Below are positions 1 to 9,929 of a stretch of DNA of 64,000 nucleotides, in pieces; the first letter of the stretch is position 1; every line of letters starts with the position of its first letter. A program made the position numbers and the translations under genes. The notes beneath the pieces were generated by a model. That model searched no databases. It had not been told where the DNA came from and saw nothing but the letters and a program-made list of their open reading frames with translations. Source of the stretch: Diphasiastrum complanatum. Its lineage: Eukaryota; Streptophyta; Lycopodiopsida; Lycopodiales; Lycopodiaceae. Location of the stretch: NCBI GenBank assembly GCA_029204225.1, contig CM055104.1, forward strand, positions 54,026,965 to 54,090,964. The letters run 5' to 3'.

Positions 1-122
1 ACAACTCTTCACACTCGATAAGAGACACATAACCATACCAAAAGAAATGTCCATGCAGAAGAATGCACGAGGTCAGCAACAAACAACGAAGCATCCAATA
101 AAGGGGACTTACAAAAAGATAC

Positions 123-232
123 CTTGCATTTGCGGCCAACCAAATCTAATGGATTCATCCCAAGCACACTCATTCTGTCATCAAAAGCCACATTTTGATT
201 CTTTATATCAAAATCCTCCTTTGATAAGCTTT
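123..232 (-). CDS. Possible internal exon, unidentified host gene
   Basis: On the minus strand a 110-bp open stretch is bounded by a pyrimidine-poor AG (positions 233-234) and a GT donor (121-122, context AAG|GTATCT). It encodes a mixed-composition peptide containing DFDIKNQNVAFDDRMSVLG and ending GRKCK, unlike the low-complexity frames nearby. I do not recognise the family. No flanking exon can be named within the window, so this may be chance coding potential or an old pseudogene. Confidence is low. Confidence 0.18.
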
Positions 233-2541
233 CTACAACACTAACACGATTTGAAAATTCAAATGTCAGATGAAATTACCTCCAAATTTGAAACAGCTAT
301 CCCTAGCCAGCATTATTAGAAAGTACAAATTAAAACGTCCACATTTACTCAAACCAAATATTTTCATAGCAATTAGCACTTCAGAGATTAAGGTCATCAT
401 TTCTTTGAGTTATAGGGCTGTTTCCAACCACATTCATTGCTTGTTACTGAAAGCGTACAGGTGCTCAGAGGTTTGTAGCAAAACATGGCTTCGAGATGTT
501 TTACAGATACAAGACAGAGGATGGAAAGATTGATGACGATTATCTTCATAGTTACAGTAGAAAGAAGTCTCTTTCAAGGCAATAAAAAAAGAGCTCTAAG
601 AGAAACTTTTTCCAACAACATTCATGTGATATTAGCAAATGCGGAACGTAGACAAAACGAGCCCAATCAATCGTACTCTCTCCATCCTTGTATTGGTGGT
701 TGGAAACGCTTGTTGGTATCAGTATTCTGTTTCTTGGCTGTGCCGTTTGATAGGGTTCCAAGCACAGACGCCGGTCGTTTACTAGCGTCACAATCCATAC
801 CCCCACTGCCTTCTGATCTATGAACAGACACCATAATCAACCTTTTTGCCCTTCACATCTACTATTATTCTTTTGTTTCGGATGAGACTGACTGTTCAAG
901 ATATACTGTGGTGTTCCGCCATCATTTGCTTTCTTCCGAAGGGTTAGACAGCATCGACCTCATAACACATCCCGATATACAAAAGCACTGAGATTTAGGG
1001 TTTCAATCCTGCATGAAGGTCACCCTTCTTCTTCAAGCTTCAGCTTTATGTCCCTTTTGTGACCACGCATGCACTTCTTTCCTGCAGAATAGCCGAGCTC
1101 GAGAGCCGAGCGACGACAGAAGTAGAGTTTGCAAAACCGAAAGAAGATCTGGCGAGGAAGGAAAGAAGCGCGGTTAGGGTTTCCCTTTCCCCCTTCTTTT
1201 TCCTTTTCCTCCCTTTCCCTCTTATTTTTCCTTTCCTTTTCCATTTCCTTTTCTTCTTTGGGAGAAGCCCAATTCTCACGTATAGAAAGGAAAAGCATGG
1301 TAATTTAAAATATTGTTTGAACTTCATGGATGGCCTTTATGGTAAATACACTAGTGTTTCAGCTTCTATGCTTCGCCAAAGTTGCATGCAAAATTTTATG
1401 TTTCATTCAAATGTGTACTATCAGAGATGGTTATTAAGTTATTTTGATCACATTCAAATCCGATCGTTTTGATGCTAGCATGTAATCATTTTGCGTATCC
1501 TTGGAAGGGAGGCATGTGATGTTGCAGTAACAAATATTGTACTGGCTAGAGACACTCTTCCACTCTTTTCTTTCCCCCTTTGCTTTCATCCCATCCTTTT
1601 CAGTCATTTCCTTTTTTCTTGGCTCTAATTGGAACATTTTCTTTCTGGAGTATTTTTCCAAATCCTAAATCTAACCCTAATTCTAACTTAAAAAATTAGA
1701 CATCACCATTTAATTCCATACGAAATAATTTGTGTTATATTCATTATTCATTAAGCTCTACCATATGGGATAAATGGGCTCTATAACTCAAGGTAAAATT
1801 TTGCCATTTGATTGAGTTTTGCTATATTGGGCCCTATTTTTGAACATAGCTACACATTCCGTACGTATTTATTGTAAGGAATAACACCTGTAACAGTGGA
1901 ATCAAATCACCCAACCAACTAGAAGCTAGACATCAAATAACGATAGTTTCATCCCCGAGCCACGGTTTGTGAATGTTGATGAGGAGAGAAACTGGTGACC
2001 AAAAAGCCGAAAGCTCAATATGGAGGAGGGTGAGTTCCTACAAATCCTATATAGGCCCTAGAGTGCCTATACATGTATCCATGCAAACCCACTACATACC
2101 AAACATAACTAGAGCAACTATTGTTTCCCCTCATCATGCATATAGTCGTCAAAAATCATGCACTGCTCTCATATCATGTCTCTTTCTCTCACATCACATT
2201 TCCTAAATGTAAATTACCTCCAATTTCTCCAAACCTCAACTTTCGACAGAGATATATCGAGTTAGAAGATAATTCAAATATTCCATGCAAACACCGAGAC
2301 CAAAGACACATTGTCAAATCTTGAATCACTAGTTCAACCACAACCTCAGGTTATCAAGAATAGTAAGTAGTTTAAAAATAATCATTATTACTCTCATTGT
2401 TATTTCATTTGGCTTTATCATGACTTACATAAATTTACTAATTCCTGTATTGCATCAAATTGTAACTGTTTTTGAAATCAATGACATATTACTCTCCCAA
2501 AATGAGAATTACAATTGTAATGTAATTTTTTTTGTTCTACG

Positions 2542-2544
<3 letters not shown>
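233..2544. other. Anonymous DNA, no gene recognised
   Basis: About 2.3 kb with only short, unrecognisable ORFs. Visible landmarks are telo-box-like tagggttt motifs near 992 and 1173, a T/C-rich tract at about 1184-1260, and a degenerate CCCTAA-like run at about 1664-1690. A telo-box followed by a pyrimidine tract is typical of plant promoters and 5' leaders, but no ORF follows that could be a gene. Confidence 0.5.

Positions 2545-2615
<71 letters not shown>
2545..2615. repeat. (CT)n microsatellite at 5' end of LINE L1
   Basis: An uninterrupted CT dinucleotide run of about 35 units. LINE ORF1 coding sequence begins directly after it, in mid-gene. It is the first of eight such tracts in the window that mark LINE ends. 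Confidence 0.97.
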
Positions 2616-2618
<3 letters not shown>

Positions 2619-2722
2619 GTAAGAAAGCTTTCCAAAATGCCAAGGCATCTGGTAGAATTGTCATCTATCGTGACGGTCAAGTTCGATACTTGGATCGCGG
2701 ACCAACTACATCTAGTGCCTAG
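2616..2722 (+). pseudogene. LINE ORF1 C-terminal fragment
   Basis: About 35 codons matching the end of the LINE ORF1 protein: an RKK helix, then a GRIVIYRDGQVRYLD segment parallel to GQRVIFIDGKPRYFD in copy L5 (ORF ending at 24075). The stop at 2720-2722 lies 45 nt before the ORF2 start, the same layout as in L3. The N-terminus is replaced by the microsatellite, which is read as (SL)n in this frame. Confidence 0.8.
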
Positions 2723-2767
2723 GAATTTGGGGTCGGGCTCGGGTGGGTCCCGAGGGCCCACTCACAC

Positions 2768-3612
2768 ATGTTGCGGATCGGAATATGGAATTGTAATGGG
2801 ATTCATTCAGCAGCAACAGTTAGAGACTTAGCTAATTTTATAGCACATGGTGATATACCACTATTCACTGAGACGCATGAGAGTAGTGAGAGAGGCTTAC
2901 CATATTTTTCAGGTTTTCAGTGGTATTCTACATACCGGACAATGACACGTTCCGCGAGCGGTAGAGGTTCAGGTGGAGTGGCATGTTTGTACCGAGAGAC
3001 TCTACAGTCTATCATTGAGTTCATGGGTCATGATGTACATGCACGTATCTTTGGATTCGCCTTACTGGATATGATATAGGCCTGGACAGAGATATCTTCA
3101 TGACAATACGTTTCTTTCCACCTATGACATCCTCTTTTGCAGATGCTGATTCTCCATACACTGATCTATCACCGAACATAATTAGATACTCAGCGCGTGG
3201 TCATATACTCTTGGCTGGTGATTTCAATGCCATAATTGTCTCACGTCAGACAGAGTTTCATGATTCCTCGGATCAGTTTCGCGTACAGCCCATTAATGCA
3301 ACGAATATGGGTATGAGTAGGACCTTTGTTGATGTTCTTGGACCGGTCACTACTTACGATGAGTGTCTTCTTCAGTTTGGAGGGGCACATGATCTAGCCA
3401 TTTTTAATGGCCTAGCCTGTTTGCCTTACTCTATTGGATTTACTTGCCATCCTCCTAGTGGCAGACAGTGTGTGGTGGACTATCTCATGGGATCACCCTC
3501 TTTCATTCCATTTATCTCAAATTTCCATATTTCCACCAGTGCTCTTTTTGATCACTCACGCCTATTGTTTCCCTTTACCATCTACCCCACATCCATCTCC
3601 CTCTCCCTCTAA
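2768..3612 (+). pseudogene. LINE ORF2, APE-type endonuclease domain
   Basis: N-terminal part of a LINE ORF2, which nicks target DNA to prime reverse transcription. It starts at an ATG with IGIWNCNG, followed by the ETHES motif carrying the catalytic glutamate, GSGGVACLYR, LLAGDFNA and the terminal DHSRLL motif. These are the APE-like endonuclease signatures in the usual order. A TAG at 3077-3079 and a frame change before 3100 break it. No reverse transcriptase follows. The family assignment is firm; the copy is dead. Confidence 0.85.
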
Positions 3613-3718
3613 TCACCAACGCAGCATCCTCGCTATTTTCCTAACAGGCGTTCTTGGTATGCTGCATCCTTTTCTGATGGAAAATGCAGGCCTTAAGACA
3701 ACCACGTACAAGAGCTAC

Positions 3719-4396
3719 CTAAATGTGGATACTACTCTATTCTGGCAGTGTGATTCATCTATTGATTTCTACCTCAATATTCCTGAGCGCATCTATAATA
3801 TGTGGTCTACTGATATTTCTAAATGCTATGAAAATATTCCACTTGACGGTCCAAAGGGCCTGAAAACTATTATGAATAAGTTAATCCGCTCCACTTTCAA
3901 ACATGCCAATAATTCACAAATTCATTACAAATGGCTACAAGACAAAAAAGATTTCAAATGGTCTTGGACCAATAAAATTTCGTTGGGTTGAAAAACTGCT
4001 GATGTAATGGATGTTTGCATTTGGAATTCTTTTCTTATTGATCATTGTATTGTCAGACTTGGTAATCACACTTGGCGTCAAATTCGGAGCATCCCTATGG
4101 GTTTCTCATGTTCACCCATTTGGTGTAATTGGTATCTTTCCGTTTTTGAAACACAATTCATTAAGAAACTCGCCAAACCCGGGCAAACTGCTTATATGGA
4201 TGCCTTCAAGCATTCATTTAGATATATTGATGATATATGCTTTATAAATAATCTTGACATCAACTGTTTTTGGATAAATCTCAAGAAAGATCAAGCGATA
4301 ATCCATTTTGGATCTACCCCTTGAACTTTCTTGAAATTGATTGCAACACAAAAAAGAAGAATACTATAATTACCACTACTTTTGACCCAGACACCG
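3719..4396 (+). pseudogene. Penelope-like element RT, left part
   Basis: Encodes a reverse transcriptase unlike the LINE and LTR enzymes nearby. In order: DISKCYENIPLDG (motif A, with D of the catalytic triad), a RSIPMGFSCSPIW motif, and FRYIDDICFIN (motif C with YIDD). The PMG and YIDD contexts are typical of Penelope-like and telomerase-related RTs. A TGA at 3989-3991 and a frameshift near 4318 inactivate it. The reading resumes as FLEIDCNTKKK and is cut at 4396 by Ty3 element T1. The start is approximate because there is no visible N-terminal domain or pseudo-LTR. No GIY-YIG endonuclease is seen. Confidence 0.72.
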
Positions 4397-4798
4397 AGTT
4401 ATGGACTCGGCTCATTAAATTCGCCACATCCATTTACATTTACTTTACTTTATGCATAAGCAGGCCTTGGGCCCTTTTTTTATTCATTATTCACACTTAG
4501 GCTATATGGTTGGCTTTGGGCCTTATTTGGACATTTGGACATATTACTGGAGAGTGGGGGCCTTCTTGGAGGGCGCATTATTATCCCTCCCAGTTGGGCC
4601 CTTGCCACTGGAAGTTCCTTTTAGGGCTTCCTTTAGGCTATAAGTACGGAATCTGTGTCATTTGTTATTCAGCTATGATATTGATCTCTCTCCTCTTTAG
4701 TCTCTTTAAGCTCTCTTTCTTGCTTTCTAGGGTTAAGTCTTGCTTATGTAATGCTTTCATAGCTTAGCTCTAGATCAATTGTGGTTGAATTCTTAACT
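4397..4798 (+). repeat. 5' LTR of T1
   Basis: A 402-bp LTR starting AGTTATGGACTCGG and ending TTAACT. The boundaries rest on the PBS that follows immediately, on the truncated 3' LTR at 8088-8462 and on the same termini in a solo LTR (20493-20891) with a perfect target duplication. The ends are AG...CT, not TG...CA. Confidence 0.88.
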
Positions 4799-4810
4799 TG
4801 GTATCAGAGC
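4799..4810 (+). promoter_or_regulatory. Primer-binding site, tRNA-iMet type
   Basis: TGGTATCAGAGC directly abuts the 5' LTR. It is complementary to the 3' end of plant initiator tRNA-Met, the usual minus-strand primer of plant LTR elements. Confidence 0.93.
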
Positions 4811-5975
4811 ACTTTCCTGATTGCTGAATTTCAGATCTGATTTTCTAATTGGGCGCCCATTTTCCTTGCTGATTTTTTTCTCTCTCTCTTTGCTGAGGGC
4901 TTTGATCTCTTTGCTTCAACAACATTCAGCATAGTCTGGAGGAGGACCAACGCCCATCAGAGCAGTTTCCTTGGTGGAGCTTTAGCGGACAGTTAGCGGA
5001 AGTACTTCCGCTAAATTTGGCGGCCAGAAAAAAAAAACTTTTGATTTTGGCAAATTATTTCTGGCACCCAAATCCAGCTTGTTTGCAAGTTGTCCAATGC
5101 CCAATTTCCTCATCTCTTTCGTCCGTTTCCTTTTCAGCCCTCTCTTCACTTTTGTTTGTAGGTTGTCCAGCCCCTTCATACTTTCACTTTCGTCTGTTTT
5201 TGTCTCTGTTTGCAGCCATTTTTCACACCTTCCAGCGCCCATCCCCCTCCAATTTTTACTTCGTTCCGCCTCCGTTTGCTATCCCAAATCCACATTTGAT
5301 TGCAGGTTGTTCAGCACCCATCTCCACCCTCATACATGTGTTTTTTTCAGCCTACTTGAAGCATTTTTTTTTCAGCATCTCTTTTGAGTTAGATGTTCCT
5401 AAACTCTTAAACTCTTAACAACTGTATATTCTTTGAGAGGTGTTCTAGCACATATCTTATCATTAAAGACAATTAAAGAAATCCCTCTAACTCAAGAACT
5501 GTTCAGTTAGCTGCACAGCTTTGTCCATCCATGAGGATTGCGAAATGAGATTCATATTTGAGGATATATGTTGCTAAATCTTAACAAATGGCTATTCTTT
5601 GATGAGAGTTGTCCAGCGCCCCATTTAGCCCCAATACTTGGCAAAATTTCCAGCTCCAAAGCAATTCCTTGATAGATTTGATCGGTGGCTGTCCGTGCAC
5701 ATTTCCAACAGCTTTCTACAGCCTATACCCAGTTCATTTCGCACAATTTTCAGCTACAAAGCGGCCCAAAAGCATTTTTTATCTCTATTTGGTGGCTGCC
5801 CGGTATCTCTTCATTTTACTACCGTTTTCAGCACGCTCTCGTTTGCAGTTGCGAGGTACTACCTACACTATTTGTCACGTCTTTTCATCGGCGTACCTGT
5901 TGTGACGACTTATGTCCTCTCCTTCAGTTCGTCCACTTGATTAGCATCTTGTCTCACATTTAGCAGTTTCCTGAT
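4811..5975 (+). other. T1 untranslated leader
   Basis: About 1.2 kb between PBS and gag, with no coding domain. It is rich in T and C and carries scattered copies of a short 'gtccagcgccc'-type phrase (about 5170, 5235, 5610) that recurs in the leaders of T2 and T3, a diffuse family-specific repeat. Confidence 0.6.
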
Positions 5976-7513
5976 TATGGCACATTCACCTACCCTGAGA
6001 ACCTATCCGATCAGTTTCGTCACATGGATGATACCCTTTCAGCCTCGTTCTTCGCCTAGATACGATTATGATCGGCTTTGCCACTATGCCATCACAGATT
6101 GATTCTTTACAGCCTCATGGTCCTGGTAAAGCTCCTGTTTATCCTTCATTTGGGACTCCCCCCCCATTTGGATTTCCACCTTCTTCTGCTAGTTAGCCTG
6201 GTGGTGGACAGTTCATTCCTCCTACCCCACCTCCTGGTTTCTTTCCACATCCCCCAGTTCCTGAGCCACACTTTGCTCAGGATTTTCATGATAGGGTACA
6301 GCTTGCTACCTATTCTGATTCCTCTGACGGGAACTTTATAAAGAATTGGTTTGCTAAGCTTGACACCTATTTTCAGATTTACCCTAAGACTGATCCTCAA
6401 AAGATCCAATTGGCTGCTTTACACTTAGATGGATGCGCTACCATGTCGTGGCGGGTCTATCGAGCTGATCCTGATCGAGAAGGGCTCCATATCTGGCCTA
6501 CCTTTCGCCGTGACCTCCGTCATGCTATGATTGATCCTCAGTGGCTCAACCGCCAGTGTAATTCATTCTGTAGTCTCACTCAGACGAGTGATCTTGCTTC
6601 CTATATAGATCAGTTTATGGAGTTTTCTTATCTTTTCACAGATCTACAGCCCATTGAGCTTATTTCTCGTTACATTATTGGGCTTCGTGGTACCTTACGT
6701 TATGATGTTTCTTCCTTCCGTCCCCCCACACTTGTTGAGGCGATGTCTCTTGCCAGTACTTTACAGCACAAATACTCTAACATCTTTCCTTCTCGCTTCT
6801 CTCGACCCAATCCTTCTGCTTCATCTTTTTCTGCTACGTCCACCTCTACACCTTTCCCTTCTGTTCCGACTCCTTCCATTGTCCCTTCGTCTCATTGTCC
6901 TCTGACCCCTCGTCCTGCTTTTGTCCGACGTTACACGTCTGCAAAGTTCGCTGACCTTCAGCAAAAGCGGCTTTGCTTTCGTTGTAACAGTCCTGACCAT
7001 TTTGCCCCTGATTGTCGTCAGCCCCTCCCTACTACTACTACTGTTTTTTACCATGAAGGCACTACTCCAGATGATTTCGATATCTACATTTATATTTCTA
7101 ATGAGCCTGACCTATCTCTTGAGCCTTCCACTGATTTACTTCCTGCTACTTGCCATGCTCAGCTTGCCTATGCTACTTGGACAGGGCGTCCTGGTCCTCG
7201 TTCCATTCGGTTACGTGTACGCATTACTGGTCGTGAGTATATTGCTTTAGTTGATACCGGCAGCACTCATTCTTTTATCAGTAGTTATATCACCAGTTGG
7301 ATCCGTGCTTCACCTGTTCTTGCTCCACAGCCTCTCACAGTTGAGGTTACCAGTTCACACTCTTTTCCTAGTTCTCAGATGTTTCAGGGTTTACCACACC
7401 GCATTGGAGATTTTTCTGGACAAGCAGATCTTTATATTATTCCTATGGAGCGTTATGATCTTATACTTGGTGCTGATTCATGGTGCAGTTACACACTCAC
7501 TTATTGGCATTGA
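5976..7513 (+). pseudogene. T1 gag and protease remnant
   Basis: Gag forms the virus-like particle and the protease matures it. The N-terminal part from about 5976 is frameshifted. From 6410 a 367-residue frame is open: capsid region, the CCHC knuckle CFRCNSPDHFAPDC (canonical CX2CX4HX4C) and a retropepsin active site VDTGSTHSF with an intact D-T-G. The frame ends in the strand RYDLILGADS of the protease, after which it is disrupted. Gag and pol look like one original frame in this family because the protease follows gag without a break. Confidence 0.85.
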
Positions 7514-8087
7514 TTCTCAGGGAGACTTCCAGTTGATCACCGAAGGCTCATTGTGCAGCCTTATTATGTGTTCAGCGGGCAGTACCAGTTCCTCCAGTTT
7601 CTATTCTAGCAGTTGTTCCTCAGGTGATCTCTGAACATCAGTATGCTTTTGTCTTTTTAGAACCTACGACGCTACCACCATTACGGGACGTGAACCACCA
7701 TATTGACTTGTGTCCTGGTTCTTTTGCTCCTCCTTCCCGCCCCCCTTATCGTATGTCTTGATCTGAGCGTGATGAGCTTGAGCTCCACATTATTGCCTTG
7801 TTAGATCAGGGCCTCATTATTCCTAGTCACAGCCCTTTTGGTGCCCCTGTTCTCCTGGTTAGTAAGGAAGATGGTACCAAATGTCTTTGTATTGACTATC
7901 GTGCTTTAAATAAGTTGACTATCTGTAATCAGTACCCTATTTCGCACATGGATGACCTCTTTGACCAGCTCGGTACCTCTAAGATCTTTTCTAAGATAGA
8001 TCTTTGTTCTGGATATTACCAAGTTAGGATGCACCCTTCTGACGAACATAAGACTGCTTTTTGTACTCATCTTGGTTTATATGCATT
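7514..8087 (+). pseudogene. T1 reverse transcriptase fragment
   Basis: Carries the linker and the start of a Ty3 [47 protein letters not shown] (motif A) and [14 protein letters not shown]. The sequence then changes to LTR near 8088, at a short shared 'cattt' string, so the YFDD catalytic box, RNase H and integrase are lost. A stop near 7760 and frameshifts add to the damage. Confidence 0.85.
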
Positions 8088-8462
8088 TCATGTCCATTTA
8101 CATTTACTTTACTTTATGCATAAGGTGGCCTTGGGCCCTGTTTTTATTCATTATTGACACTTAGGCTATATGGTTGGCTTTGGGCCTTACTTGGATATTT
8201 GGACATATTACTGGAGAATGGGGGCCTTCTTGGAGGGCGCACTATTATCCCTCCCAGTTGGGCCCTTGCCACTGGAAGTTCCTTTTAGGGCTTCCTTTAG
8301 GCTATAAGTACGGAATCTATGTCATTTGTTATTCACCTATGATATTGATCTCTCTCCTCTTTAGTCTCTTTAAGCTCTCTTTCTTGCTTTCTAGGGTTGG
8401 GTCTTGCTTATGTGATGCTTTCATAGCTTAGCTTTAGATCAGTTGTGGTTGCATTTTTAACT
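8088..8462 (+). repeat. 3' LTR of T1, 5'-truncated
   Basis: Matches the 5' LTR of T1 from about LTR position 30 to the end, closing with TTTTTAACT. The first bases are lost at the deletion junction with RT. The start is accurate to a few bases. Confidence 0.87.
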
Positions 8463-8467
8463 CATCG

Positions 8468-8762
8468 GGACAAAACACCTTACCAAATTTGACAAAAAGA
8501 AGGAACTGCCTTTTCAATTCTTACAATACATACATCTTTCTTCCAACAGACCTATTCTTAATTTGTACAATGTTATCCTTTCACAAGTGATTGCTGCTAT
8601 GTATTGTTGTGATAAGCATCTCAGTTTCATTAATGAAGTACGGACACTGATTGATGCATTTCAAAGGAATGGTTTCATTAGAAGCAGAGTTTAACTTATC
8701 ATTGACAAACTGCTCAAACAAGAAAATTTTCCAGGTTTGCCGTATGAACTACCTAGCAATAT

Positions 8763-8764
<2 letters not shown>
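8468..8764 (+). pseudogene. Penelope-like element RT, right part
   Basis: Continues the Penelope-like frame after T1. It reads FDKKKELPFQFLQYIHLSS then NRPILNLYN, and FINEVRTLIDAFQRNGF, then FPGLPYELPSN, with one TAA near 8693. The pattern (K/R)xELPF...SNRP...NGF is the region after motif C/E in Penelope-like RTs. It stops exactly at the next (CT)n tract. The rest of the element is not present. Confidence 0.72.

Positions 8765-8835
<71 letters not shown>
8765..8835. repeat. (CT)n microsatellite at 5' end of LINE L2
   Basis: About 35 CT units between the Penelope-like fragment and a LINE RT fragment. The LINE sequence starts immediately after it, in the middle of ORF2. Confidence 0.97.
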
Positions 8836-8838
<3 letters not shown>

Positions 8839-9178
8839 CAAATCTGGAGTACTATTGGGGTTAAGCAGGGATGCTCTCTCTCACCAGTTCTCTTTGGATT
8901 ATATATTGACGAGCTAGAGCAGGTCATCTCTCAGTGCGGTGGGGATGGTTGTCGGCTTGGGGACATTCTGATTGCCATCCTTCTCTATGCGGATGATGTG
9001 GTACTAGTCTCCCGTACCAGAGAGGGACTACAGAGACAATTGGACTGTTTACACACCTTTTGCACTCAGTGGGGTCTAGGGGTGAATCTCTCGAAGACCA
9101 AAGTTATGGTCTTCAATACCTCTCGGGCCTTCATGCAGTGACAAGAGCTTACCTTTAACGGACAGCCCCTAGAGGTGG
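8836..9178 (+). pseudogene. LINE copy L2, RT palm fragment
   Basis: A 5'-truncated LINE piece holding RT motifs: GVKQGCSLSPVLFGLYIDEL (motif B), LLYADDVVLVS (motif C with YADD) and WGLGVNLSKTKVMVFN (motif D). It parallels L3 at 17620-17930. A TGA at 9139-9141 ends the frame, and the fragment is cut at 9178 by the truncated LTR of T2. It belongs to the same family as L1 and L3-L6. Confidence 0.87.
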
Positions 9179-9451
9179 AGGAAGCTTCCAGTGGCTAGGG
9201 CCAAACTGAGAGGGAAAATAGTGCGCCCTCCAAGAAGGCCCCCACTCTCAGTAATATGACTAAATAACCAATATAGTCAATCATAGGGCCCAAGGCCAAT
9301 AATATGGTCTAAATGTCAATAATAGGGCCCAAGGCCAACCATATAGTCTAAATGTCAAATAATGAATAAAAAAGGGACCAAAGCCTGCCTATGCATAAAG
9401 TAAAGTAAATGTAAATGGACATGGCGAATGTAATGAGCCGAGTCCATAACT
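9179..9451 (-). repeat. 3' LTR of T2, truncated
   Basis: Matches the 5' LTR at 15086-15529 over its first 273 bp (element orientation). It begins AGTTATGGACTCGG at 9451 and is cut at 9179 next to LINE L2. Confidence 0.9.
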
Positions 9452-9461
9452 CTCCCCGACA
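9452..9461 (-). promoter_or_regulatory. Polypurine tract of T2
   Basis: TGTCGGGGAG on the minus strand directly precedes the 3' LTR. It is the expected plus-strand primer, and its position fixes the LTR start at AGTTATGG. Confidence 0.75.
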
Positions 9462-9495
9462 CAAAAATAAGACCCAACTGCCATAAAGGACTGGA

Positions 9496-9925
9496 TCAAG
9501 TAAAAGCAAGCCCTGGAGGATCAACTGGAACAGCATTTGGTGTAGTAACAATTGGAGCAACAGCTGATGTAGAGGAATCAACAAGTGCGGCAAGAGCACG
9601 AGCCTGATCCGCAAGTGACGGTGTATGATAAAAGACATCAATAGGCTCCCAGGTGGCCTCCTCAACAGGACGACCATCCCACTGGACTAGGAACTGAATC
9701 TGCCGGCGGCGTCGACTATGATGCAAATGCACCTGAAGGATAGCAGCAGGTAATAAAGGAAAGAGATCCGGTGCAGTAGGAAACTCAGCATCACGAGGAG
9801 CATCATCCTCAATAGCAGCACGTAATAAACTGACATGGAATATATCACAGGCACGTGTGGAAGCAGGAAGCTGAAGACGATATGTAACTGGACTAAGAAC
9901 ATCCAATATACAATAAGGCCCATTA
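9496..9925 (-). pseudogene. T2 integrase tail and chromodomain
   Basis: Frame-shifted continuation of the T2 polyprotein. It reads LSPVTYRLQLPASTRACD, DIFHVSLLRAA, then QFLVQWDGRPVEEATWEP, the chromodomain-type tail that in chromoviruses guides integration toward marked chromatin. It is out of frame with pol because of an indel near 9930 and has no start of its own. Confidence 0.85.
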
Positions 9926-9929
9926 GACG

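Larger units (their letters stand above)
2616..3718 (+). mobile_element. LINE copy L1, truncated at both ends
   Basis: A fragment of the (CT)n-flanked LINE family. In order it holds the last codons of ORF1, a short spacer and the endonuclease half of ORF2. The 5' end abuts the (CT)n tract. The 3' end passes near 3719 into a Penelope-like reverse transcriptase, so the LINE reverse transcriptase, C-terminus and 3' UTR are missing. The end position is approximate because the final residues are poorly conserved. Confidence 0.85.
4397..8462 (+). mobile_element. Ty3 chromovirus T1, internally deleted, inserted in Penelope-like RT
   Basis: An LTR retrotransposon with 5' LTR, PBS, long leader, gag, protease and part of RT, then a direct jump into the 3' LTR. 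The flanking 5-mers CACCG (4392-4396) and CATCG (8463-8467) match at 4 of 5 bases and are taken as the target duplication. Taking out the element with one duplication copy joins the Penelope-like frame across the site (DPDT then GTKH), which supports the boundaries. RNase H, integrase and chromodomain are missing. Confidence 0.88.

Noticed and set aside
1046-1472. Lys/Arg-rich and Phe-rich ORFs at 1046-1472
   Set aside because: They arise from a long pyrimidine tract; no domain and no similarity to neighbours.
2420-2831. ORFs of (SL)n or (RE)n at CT tracts
   Set aside because: They are translations of the microsatellites in either strand, not proteins. The same holds at 8651-9141, 19286-19707, 26638-26923, 28073-28321 and 29623-29845.
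2616-9178. L1 and L2 as one LINE interrupted by the Penelope-like element
   Set aside because: About 0.9 kb of LINE between endonuclease and RT motif B is missing, and L2 has its own CT tract at its 5' end; two separate truncated copies fit better.
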